NCBI GenBank assembly: GCA_022791635.1
Contig: JAAVZL010000007.1
Coordinates: 1 to 54,112 of the forward strand
Length of the DNA stretch: 54,112 nt
Source of the DNA: Lachnospiraceae bacterium
GTDB taxonomy: Bacteria > Bacillota > Clostridia > Lachnospirales > Lachnospiraceae
Direction of reading: 5' to 3'
Shown here: positions 32,982-40,217 of the stretch, in pieces
How the letters are laid out: each line of letters starts with the position of its first letter
Position numbering within the stretch: the stretch's first letter is position 1
The notes under the pieces: generated by a model
The model's input: the letters and a program-made list of their open reading frames with translations, nothing else
Told to the model about the DNA's origin: nothing
Databases searched by the model: none
Translations under genes and position numbers: made by a program

Positions 32982-34016
32982 ATGGAACAGACAGACATCA
33001 AATCTCTGACCTTAGAGGAGCTTCGCGCGGAGCTCTTGAAAAGGGGAGAAAAAGCCTTTCGTGCAGATCAGCTGTTTCAGTGGATGCATGAGAAGCTGGC
33101 AGAGGATATTTCTCAGATGACCAATCTTCCCAAAGCATTTCGGGAATGGTTGGAAACAGAATATGAATATGTAACTTTGGAAATCGTAGAAGTACAGAGA
33201 TCTAAGCTGGACGGAACCTGCAAGTACCTTTTTCGCCTGAGAGACGGCCATGTGATTGAGAGTGTGCTGATGCGGTATCATCACGGGAACTCTGTGTGCA
33301 TTTCCTCCCAGGTGGGCTGCCGGATGGGCTGCCGGTTTTGTGCTTCCACTATCGGAGGGCTTAAGCGGAACTTACGTCCCTCAGAGATGCTGGAGCAGGT
33401 TTACCGGATTCAACGGGAGTCCGGGGAGCGGGTATCCAATGTGGTAGTCATGGGAACGGGAGAGCCTCTGGATAATTATGACAACCTGGTGCGCTTCCTT
33501 CGTCTTTTGTCCCATGAGAAAGGACTTCATGTGAGTCAGAGGAGCATCACCGTATCGACCTGCGGCATTGTTCCGAACATCTACAAGCTGGCGGAGGAGG
33601 ATTTGGCTATTACGCTGGCTCTGTCTCTTCACGCCACCACCCAGGAGAAGCGGCGGGAGCTGATGCCGGTTGCCAACCGTTATGAGCTTTCGGAGGTTTT
33701 GGATGCCTGCGCCGCATATTTTCGCAAAACCGGCAGGCGGCTGACCCTGGAATACAGTCTTGTGTCCGGAGTCAATGACAGCAGAGAGGATGCTTCTGCC
33801 CTCGCCGCCCTTGCAGGCCCCCTCCACGCCCATGTAAATCTGATTCCCGTAAATCCGGTTACAGAGCGGGATTTTGTAGAGCCTGGGGAAAAAATTATCG
33901 ACAATTTCAAAAAAAATCTTGAAAAATGCGGGATTAATGCTACACTTAGGAGAGAGATGGGCCGTGATATAGACGGCGCCTGCGGACAGCTTCGCAGAAA
34001 ATATTTGAGTGATTGA
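32982..34016 (+). CDS. rlmN: Dual-specificity 23S rRNA A2503 / tRNA A37 C2-methyltransferase
   Basis: A 344-residue radical SAM methylase. Cluster motif CRMGCRFCAST near 112; GTGEPLDNYDN near 163; LALSLHA near 216; and the C-terminal catalytic Cys in GRDIDGACGQLRRK. It methylates carbon 2 of A2503 in 23S rRNA and of A37 in tRNA. The start at 32982 has AAGGA 11 nt ahead; the upstream TTG at 32961 would remove that site. Confidence 0.94.
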   Translation: MEQTDIKSLTLEELRAELLKRGEKAFRADQLFQWMHEKLAEDISQMTNLPKAFREWLETEYEYVTLEIVEVQRSKLDGTCKYLFRLRDGHVIESVLMRYHHGNSVCISSQVGCRMGCRFCASTIGGLKRNLRPSEMLEQVYRIQRESGERVSNVVVMGTGEPLDNYDNLVRFLRLLSHEKGLHVSQRSITVSTCGIVPNIYKLAEEDLAITLALSLHATTQEKRRELMPVANRYELSEVLDACAAYFRKTGRRLTLEYSLVSGVNDSREDASALAALAGPLHAHVNLIPVNPVTERDFVEPGEKIIDNFKKNLEKCGINATLRREMGRDIDGACGQLRRKYLSD

Positions 34017-34026
34017 GAGGAGAGAA

Positions 34027-34764
34027 ATGGTAAGGGCATACGGAATGAAGGATGTCGGCCGATGTCGGGACATCAATCAGGATTACATTTTTATTTCAGA
34101 AAAACCGGTCGGTAATTTACCCAATCTCTTCCTGGTGGCGGACGGAATGGGCGGTCATAAAGCAGGCGATCTGGCCTCAGAGTATACAGTTTCCCGGGTT
34201 CGGGAGGCAGTCGAAAAAAGTATGCGGAAAATCCCCCTACAGATTTTTAAAAGCGCATTTCAGTATGCCAATCAAAAGCTGCTTGAGAAGGCCCGGGAGT
34301 CCAGGGCCTATGAGGGTATGGGCACCACTCTGGTTGCCGCCACGGTGGTGGAGAATACGGTTTACGTAGCCAATGTGGGGGACAGCCGTCTTTATAAAGT
34401 GGGAAGGACCATCGAACAGATTACCACAGATCACTCCCTGGTAGAGGAAATGGTGCGCATGGGCGAGATTTCCAGAGAGCAGGCCCGTAAGCATCCGGAA
34501 AAGAATATTATCACAAGGGCTATCGGCGTGTCGGGGCAGATTGATCCGGATTTTTTTGATACGTATCTGGAGCCGGGAGAGTGTCTGCTTCTGTGCTCCG
34601 ACGGCCTGAGCAATATGATAGAGGACAGTCAGATTCTGGAAATTCTGAAGCGGAGAACCGATCTTCGCTCCGGGGTCCAGGAGCTGGTGGATACAGCCAA
34701 CCGGAACGGCGGAAGAGACAACATTGCAGTCGTGTTAGTAGAACGGGATGAGGTGATGAAATGA
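34027..34764 (+). CDS. stp: PP2C-type protein phosphatase, partner of PrkC
   Basis: A 245-residue metal-dependent Ser/Thr phosphatase. Motifs: RDINQDYIF near 15, LVADGMGGHKAGD near 37 (metal Asp), EGMGTTLVAA, VANVGDSRLY near 113, DHSLVEEMV, CSDGLSNMI near 190 and GGRDNIAVVLV at the end. It reverses PrkC phosphorylation in the family. GAGGAG precedes the ATG; the stop overlaps the prkC start by 4 nt. Confidence 0.93.
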   Translation: MVRAYGMKDVGRCRDINQDYIFISEKPVGNLPNLFLVADGMGGHKAGDLASEYTVSRVREAVEKSMRKIPLQIFKSAFQYANQKLLEKARESRAYEGMGTTLVAATVVENTVYVANVGDSRLYKVGRTIEQITTDHSLVEEMVRMGEISREQARKHPEKNIITRAIGVSGQIDPDFFDTYLEPGECLLLCSDGLSNMIEDSQILEILKRRTDLRSGVQELVDTANRNGGRDNIAVVLVERDEVMK

Positions 34765-37226
34765 TTAGATTAGGGATGTTTTTGGGAGACCGCTATGAGA
34801 TACTGGAAAAAATCGGCTCCGGCGGCATGGCCGAGGTCTTTAAGGGCAAGGATCATAAGCTGAATCGTTTTGTGGCAGTGAAGGTTCTCAAGGATGAATT
34901 TGTGGAGGATAAAAATTTTGTCCGCAAATTCAAGGAGGAGGCTCAGGCCGCAGCAGGACTGGCACATCCCAATATTGTCAATGTGTACGATGTAGGAGAC
35001 GAGCAGAACATCAACTACATTGTGATGGAGCTGGTAGAGGGGATTACCCTGAAAACCTATATTGAGAAAAAGGGCAGGCTGACGGTAAAGGAAGCCACCA
35101 GTATTGCTATCCAGATGGGAGGCGGCCTGGAGCTTGCACATAACAACCAGATCGTACATCGGGACATTAAGCCCCAGAATATCATGATTTCCCGGGAAGG
35201 AAAGGTGAAGGTGACGGATTTCGGCATTGCCAAGTCGGTTTCTGCCAACACCAATACCTCCGACGCCATGGGTTCTGTTCACTATACATCTCCGGAGCAG
35301 GCCAGAGGAGGCTACAGCGATGCCAAGAGCGATATTTACTCCATGGGCATTGTGATGTATGAGATGGTTACCGGGCGGGTGCCCTTTGACGGGGAGACTA
35401 CGGTTGTGGTTGCAGTCAAGCATTTGCAGGAGGACATTGTGTCGCCCAGAGTCTATGCTTCCGATATTCCCGTAAGCTTAGAGCATATTATTTTGAAATG
35501 TACGGAGAAGAGCCCGGATCGCCGGTATGCAAGCGTGGCGGAGCTGACGGCAGACTTAAAGCAGTCTCTCGTTACGCCGGATGTGAATTTTGTAAAGGAG
35601 ATTCTGCCGGACGGCGCCAAGACCGTTGCCATTACCCGGGATGATCTCTCCCGTATCAAGCAGGAGACAGGGCGGATTCCCCTGCCCAGGAAGAGCCGTC
35701 ACGGATATCCGGAGGATTTCGGGGAGGATGACGAGGAGCTCTTCGATGATGACTACGACGACGATGAAGGCTACGACGATTACGATGACGACGACTATGA
35801 TGATGACTACGATGACGATGATTATGATGACGAGGAGGATGACGACGATGACGGCGGCATCCTGGATCCCAAGCTGGAAAAGATTATGACCATCGGCGGC
35901 ATTGCGGCTGCGGTTATCATTGTCATTATTATATTCTTTATTATCGGAAAGATTTTTATTTTCGGAAAGACCGGGAAAAAGCCCAAGGAGGATAAGGAGC
36001 CTCAGATTGAGGATGTGCTGGACGGGGACGAGGAGGAAGAAGAGCAGGAGGTTCCCAATCTTCTGGGAAAGAGCTACTCTGAGGCCAAGGAGGCCTTGAA
36101 TACCTTAAGCCTCGGAATTCGGCTGGGCGAGACACGCTCCTCCTCGGAGTATGAGCCGGGCCAGATTATTGCACAGAGTGTGGATGCAGGAACCAAGGTG
36201 GAGGCTAACACCACCATTATTGTGGATATCTGCGGGGACGGTGAGGAGATGGCGGTTCCCAATGTGGTTGGTCAGAGCCTGGATCAGGCGGTGAGAGATC
36301 TGGAGGAGAAGGGCTTTACCGTGGATGTGGCTGAGGCCTTTGATGACAATGTGTCCAAGGGAAATGTGATCTCCACAACGCCCAAGGGAGAGAGCAAGGC
36401 AAGCCGGGGCAGCCTGGTGCGCCTGGTAGTGAGCAAGGGGCCGGAGGAGGACGAGGAGGTTTCCGTTCCCAAGATTGAGGGCCTCACAGAGGCAGAGGCC
36501 AAGGACGCCCTTAAGAGCGCAGGTCTCAAGTCCGGCACAGCCAAGTCCGTATTCAGCGATAATGTGGAGGAAGGCCGCATTGTCAGTCAGAGTGTGAGGA
36601 ACGGCACCAAGGTGCCTAAGGATACGGCCATCAGCTATGAGGTGAGCAAGGGAAAAGAGAATAAGGATGTCTATATCGGCAATGCGGAGAAGGATGGAAG
36701 CAGTGAGAGCGCGGTGACGAACTACTTCATCAACCGGGGGCTTAAGGTGTCCCGGTCAGAGGAGTACCATGACAGTGTGCCCAAGGGTAATGTGATTTCC
36801 TATTCCCCGGGTAACGGAAATACGGTTCCTCTGGGAAGCACCGTAACTATTGTGGTGAGCCTTGGGCCGGAGCCGGTGATTACCGTAAATGTTCCTGCTC
36901 TTTCCGGAATGACGGCGGAACAGGCGAAAAATGCAATATCCGGTATTGACGGCCTGTCCTGGGGCGGAGCGTCCAACGGGGATATCGCTCCGGACTATAC
37001 CAAGAACGGCCAGGTTTACTGGCAAAGCCATTCGGGAACTCAGAATAAAGGAACTACTGTTTCTGTAAGAGTATATGCAGATGTGCCCAACTGCGGAGAC
37101 GGAAATCATAACGCGCCTGCCGGCTCACAAGAGGGAGCTTCCGTAAAATGTACAAAATGCGGCGCGGATTTTACAATACCGGTGACGCCAAGACAGAATG
37201 AGACACAGGACAGCACGGCAGAGTAA
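34761..37226 (+). CDS. prkC: PASTA-domain serine/threonine kinase
   Basis: An 821-residue Hanks-type kinase. Kinase domain ~1-270: glycine loop GSGGMAEVFKG, VAVKVL lysine, HRDIKPQNIM, DFGIA, SPEQARGG. Residues ~323-367 form an acidic Asp/Tyr-rich stretch before the single membrane helix near 378-400. Outside are five PASTA-like repeats (starting near VPNLLGKSY, VPNVVGQSL, VPKIEGLTE, the degenerate fourth, and VPALSGMT), which bind muropeptide or wall material in the family. After the last repeat there is an unusual Cys-containing tail (NCGDGNH...KCTKCGADF). It links wall state to phosphorylation of cell-division and wall-synthesis proteins; Stp is its partner. Confidence 0.94.
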   Translation: MIRLGMFLGDRYEILEKIGSGGMAEVFKGKDHKLNRFVAVKVLKDEFVEDKNFVRKFKEEAQAAAGLAHPNIVNVYDVGDEQNINYIVMELVEGITLKTYIEKKGRLTVKEATSIAIQMGGGLELAHNNQIVHRDIKPQNIMISREGKVKVTDFGIAKSVSANTNTSDAMGSVHYTSPEQARGGYSDAKSDIYSMGIVMYEMVTGRVPFDGETTVVVAVKHLQEDIVSPRVYASDIPVSLEHIILKCTEKSPDRRYASVAELTADLKQSLVTPDVNFVKEILPDGAKTVAITRDDLSRIKQETGRIPLPRKSRHGYPEDFGEDDEELFDDDYDDDEGYDDYDDDDYDDDYDDDDYDDEEDDDDDGGILDPKLEKIMTIGGIAAAVIIVIIIFFIIGKIFIFGKTGKKPKEDKEPQIEDVLDGDEEEEEQEVPNLLGKSYSEAKEALNTLSLGIRLGETRSSSEYEPGQIIAQSVDAGTKVEANTTIIVDICGDGEEMAVPNVVGQSLDQAVRDLEEKGFTVDVAEAFDDNVSKGNVISTTPKGESKASRGSLVRLVVSKGPEEDEEVSVPKIEGLTEAEAKDALKSAGLKSGTAKSVFSDNVEEGRIVSQSVRNGTKVPKDTAISYEVSKGKENKDVYIGNAEKDGSSESAVTNYFINRGLKVSRSEEYHDSVPKGNVISYSPGNGNTVPLGSTVTIVVSLGPEPVITVNVPALSGMTAEQAKNAISGIDGLSWGGASNGDIAPDYTKNGQVYWQSHSGTQNKGTTVSVRVYADVPNCGDGNHNAPAGSQEGASVKCTKCGADFTIPVTPRQNETQDSTAE

Positions 37227-37229
37227 CCT

Positions 37230-38111
37230 ATGCAGGGAAAAATCATAAAAGGAATTGCCGGATTCTATTACGTGCACACGGCAGAATCCGGCATCTATGA
37301 ATGTAAAGCAAAGGGCATTTTCCGGAACCAGAAGGTAAAGCCCCTGGTGGGCGACAATGTCCGTTTGACGGTGTTAAATGAGGAAGAAAAAACCGGAAAT
37401 ATTGAGGAGCTGCTGCCCAGGAAAAACGCCCTGATTCGGCCGGCGGTGGCCAATATGGATCAGGCTCTGGTGATTTTTGCCGCAGCCAGGCCAAAACCCA
37501 ATTTCAATCTTCTGGACCGATTCCTGATTCTCATGGAGCATCAGCAGGTGCCTGTGATCATCTGTTTTAATAAGCAGGATTTGGTAACGTTTAAGGAGCG
37601 GGAGCTCCTGCGGGAGATTTATGAGAGAGGCGGGTACCGGGTCCATTTTACCAGCGCCCAGGAGAAGACGGGGATAGAAGAGCTGCGGGCTCTTCTTCAG
37701 GGAAAGACCACCACGGTGGCCGGCCCCTCGGGGGTGGGAAAATCCTCCCTGATCAATCTTCTTCAGCCGGAAGCGGGCATGGAGACAGGGGATATCAGCA
37801 GAAAGATTGAGCGGGGAAAGCATACCACCCGTCATTCGGAGCTCTTTGCCTTGGATAAAGAGAGCTATATCTGTGATACGCCGGGCTTTAGCTCTATCTA
37901 CCTGCCGGATGATTTGGAAAAGGAAGACCTGAAGAGCTATTTTCCGGAATTTTCGGACTATGAGCCCTATTGTAGATTTCAGGGCTGTGTACATGTGAAG
38001 GAGCCGGACTGCGGGGTAAAGGAGGCTCTTTTGGAGAACAAAATCAGCCGGGTGCGGTATGAGAACTATCAATGCCTGTACCAGGAGCTAAAGGATAAAA
38101 GGAGGTATTAG
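37230..38111 (+). CDS. rsgA: Ribosome small subunit-dependent GTPase A
   Basis: A 293-residue circularly permuted GTPase that helps mature the 30S subunit. N-terminal OB domain, NKQD (G4) near 113, then GPSGVGKSSLIN (G1) near 168, TTRH (G2) near 210, DTPGFSS (G3) near 223, and a zinc segment CRFQGCVHVKEPDC near 250. The order G4-G1-G3 is diagnostic. The start lies 3 nt after prkC. Confidence 0.95.
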   Translation: MQGKIIKGIAGFYYVHTAESGIYECKAKGIFRNQKVKPLVGDNVRLTVLNEEEKTGNIEELLPRKNALIRPAVANMDQALVIFAAARPKPNFNLLDRFLILMEHQQVPVIICFNKQDLVTFKERELLREIYERGGYRVHFTSAQEKTGIEELRALLQGKTTTVAGPSGVGKSSLINLLQPEAGMETGDISRKIERGKHTTRHSELFALDKESYICDTPGFSSIYLPDDLEKEDLKSYFPEFSDYEPYCRFQGCVHVKEPDCGVKEALLENKISRVRYENYQCLYQELKDKRRY

Positions 38112-38113
38112 CT

Positions 38114-38767
38114 ATGAACAAGCTGTCACCATCGATTCTCTCGGCGAATTTCGCCGCCTTGGGGGAAGATGTAAAGAAAGCAGAGAGGGGAGGCGCCCAG
38201 TACCTGCATATTGATGTGATGGACGGTGCCTTTGTGCCCAGTCTGTCCATTGGATTTCCGGTGATTCGGTCTCTTCGAAGGCTTACGGATATGGTGTTTG
38301 ACGTGCACCTGATGATCTGTGATCCGGATCGGTATATTAAGGAGTTTGCGGAGGCAGGAGCCGATATCATTACCGTTCATGCAGAGGCGTGCACGCACCT
38401 GAACCGCACCATTGCTTCCATCAAGGAGCAGGGAGTGAAGGCAGGCGTGGTTTTGAATCCGGCTACTCCTCTGACGGCTCTTGATTATGTTCTGGAGGAG
38501 CTGGATATGGTTCTTCTCATGACGGTGAATCCGGGCTTTGGAGGGCAGAAATATATTGAGAGCAGCACTCGGAAGATTCAGGATTTGCGGAAAATGATTG
38601 CGGCTCGGGGACTGAACATGGACATTGAGGTGGACGGCGGAATTAAGCTGGACAATGTGAAAACAGTCCTGGATGCGGGGGCCAATGTGATCGTGGCCGG
38701 TTCTGCGGTCTTTGGCGGCGATGTGGAGAAGAATGTAAAGGACTTTTTAGAGGTAATGAATGCATGA
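38114..38767 (+). CDS. rpe: Ribulose-phosphate 3-epimerase
   Basis: A 217-residue TIM-barrel enzyme of the pentose phosphate pathway. LSPSILSANFAALGED, HIDVMDGAFVPSLSIG near 33 (metal His, catalytic Asp), DVHLMICDP near 64, MTVNPGFGGQKY near 140, EVDGGIK near 174. GGAGG lies 7 nt ahead; the stop overlaps thiN by 4 nt. Confidence 0.95.
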   Translation: MNKLSPSILSANFAALGEDVKKAERGGAQYLHIDVMDGAFVPSLSIGFPVIRSLRRLTDMVFDVHLMICDPDRYIKEFAEAGADIITVHAEACTHLNRTIASIKEQGVKAGVVLNPATPLTALDYVLEELDMVLLMTVNPGFGGQKYIESSTRKIQDLRKMIAARGLNMDIEVDGGIKLDNVKTVLDAGANVIVAGSAVFGGDVEKNVKDFLEVMNA

Positions 38768-39417
38768 GAGCTTTGATTGTAAGCGGGGGCAGGATCGATC
38801 CGGATTTTGCCCTTTCTTATTGTGAGCAGAAGGATTATGATTTTATCATCGGTGTGGATCGGGGGCTTCGATTTCTCTATGAGCATGAAATCCGGCCTAC
38901 GCATATTGTGGGGGATTTTGATTCGGCCGGGGAGGGGCTGTGGGAGTATTACCGGGAGCAGGAGGGGATTGAGATTCGCCGCTTTGATCCGGTGAAGGAT
39001 TCTACGGATACGCAGATTGCTATTGAGCTGGCTCTTGAGCTTCAAAGCACCTCCATTGAGATCTTGGGGGGGACCGGAAGCCGTTTGGATCATGTGCTTG
39101 GGAATGTTCAGAGCATGATGTTGGCGAAGCGTGCGGGGGTGGAGTGCTGTATGGTGGATCCGCATAATCGGATTCGGCTTATTGGGGGGGATACGGTCTT
39201 GAGAAGGGATCTGCAGTATGGGCGCTTTGTTTCTCTGATTCCACTGACCTCGGTGGTGGAGGGGGTGGATCTTGTCGGATTTCGGTATCCGCTTCATAAT
39301 CATACCTTTACCAGCACGGGGAGCGCGGGGCTGGGGGTTAGCAATGAGATTGTGGAGGAGGAGGCTCTTATCCGTATGCGGTCGGGGATTTTTGTGCTGA
39401 TTGAGGCTTTGGATTAG
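38764..39417 (+). CDS. thiN: Thiamine diphosphokinase
   Basis: A 217-residue kinase that converts thiamine to thiamine diphosphate. GVDRGLRFLYEH near 31, HIVGDFDSAGEG near 51, KDSTDTQIAIELAL near 79, LGGTGSRLDHVLGN near 100, and a C-terminal beta domain with TSTGSAGLGVSNE. It closes the run from murE. No clear terminator follows: 39418-39614 holds T-rich stretches and a weak CTGTT/AACAG pairing only. Confidence 0.93.
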   Translation: MRALIVSGGRIDPDFALSYCEQKDYDFIIGVDRGLRFLYEHEIRPTHIVGDFDSAGEGLWEYYREQEGIEIRRFDPVKDSTDTQIAIELALELQSTSIEILGGTGSRLDHVLGNVQSMMLAKRAGVECCMVDPHNRIRLIGGDTVLRRDLQYGRFVSLIPLTSVVEGVDLVGFRYPLHNHTFTSTGSAGLGVSNEIVEEEALIRMRSGIFVLIEALD

Positions 39418-39614
39418 AAAAAACTCAGGGATTTTCAGGTAGAAAATAGAAGAGATGGAAATTCTGTTTTTTCAAATTTTTTCAACAGGGAGCGAAAGAG
39501 GAAGGGGAAGTCTTTTTGATTCTGGAAAAAGTATAGGTGGAATGTTCGGGGAAATTGTATATTTTTCATAAAATGGGGGAAACTAGGGGGAAGATGAGTA
39601 TAAGACGGGCGGGA

Positions 39615-39643
39615 TTGACAAATAATTCGCTTGCTGTCATAAT
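39615..39643 (+). promoter_or_regulatory. Promoter of the HPr-like gene
   Basis: -35 TTGACA (39615-39620), 17-nt spacer, -10 CATAAT (39638-39643). It makes the HPr-like gene a separate short transcript ending at the terminator at 39949. Confidence 0.7.
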
Positions 39644-39694
39644 ACGTCCATTGAAACTTATTGTTAGATTTTGGCTGTGAGGAGTGATGAAATT

Positions 39695-39922
39695 ATGAAG
39701 GAAAAGAAGATTCGATTGAATGCCACTGAGGATGTGAAGGAGTTCGTTTATGGAGCAAGCCAATGTGACTTTGATGTGGATGTGTCCTATAATCGGGTTC
39801 TGATTGATGCCAAATCGATACTGGGAGTTTTGAGTTTGGATTTGAGCAAGGTGTTGACGGTTCGGTGTCATGGAGATAGCGGGAACTTTAACCGGGTTTT
39901 GGAGAAGTTTGCTGCGGCTTAG
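39695..39922 (+). CDS. HPr-like protein without the phosphorylatable His
   Basis: A 75-residue protein with the HPr fold pattern: a beta strand (KKIRLNATEDVKEFVYGAS), then VSYNRVLIDAKSILGVLSLDLSK, which corresponds to the regulatory-Ser region (KSIMGVMSL in canonical HPr). The active-site segment GLHARPA is replaced by ATEDVKEFV, so the His that carries phosphate in sugar transport is absent. It therefore cannot act as a normal PTS carrier; a regulatory role through the Ser region is possible. GAGGAG is 10 nt ahead of the ATG. Own promoter and terminator. Confidence 0.85.
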   Translation: MKEKKIRLNATEDVKEFVYGASQCDFDVDVSYNRVLIDAKSILGVLSLDLSKVLTVRCHGDSGNFNRVLEKFAAA

Positions 39923-39948
39923 GGCGTGGAGTGGATGTGGATATTGAA

Positions 39949-39975
39949 GAGGTTGCTTTTGGCAATCTCTTTTTG
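39949..39975 (+). terminator. Terminator after the HPr-like gene
   Basis: Stem GAGGTTGC (39949-39956) / GCAATCTC (39962-39969) with a 5-nt loop and six T. LIR copy 4 begins 7 nt later. Confidence 0.85.
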
Positions 39976-39981
39976 TTGTGT

Positions 39982-40203
39982 GAGGGGCAGTCGGAGAATC
40001 CACCCTCAGCCATTTCCATATCCGATGTTCGGACGGTTCGCGTACACCTGTCTGCTCTTGTCGTACTAACGTTTTGAAAGCTTTGACAGGCTTTGCCTGC
40101 CTGCGGTTTTGAACGTTAATACGCCAATATCAGACAGGTGTACGCGAACAGCCGGACACTGGATATCGGAAATGGCTGAGGGCGAATTCTCCGACTGCCC
40201 CTC
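39982..40203 (+). repeat. LIR copy 4 with nested palindrome
   Basis: A 222-nt hairpin, the longest copy. Arms GAGGGGCAGTCGGAGAAT (39982 on) and its complement to 40203 pair nearly fully. The core matches the other plus-oriented copies. At the apex a 62-nt segment, 40062-40123, forms its own hairpin (CGTA-TAACGTT / AACGTTA-TACG, with CAGGC/GCCTG inside). It lies between a terminator and the convergent membrane-protein gene. Confidence 0.85.
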
Positions 40204-40217
40204 CTGTAGGTTACGAG

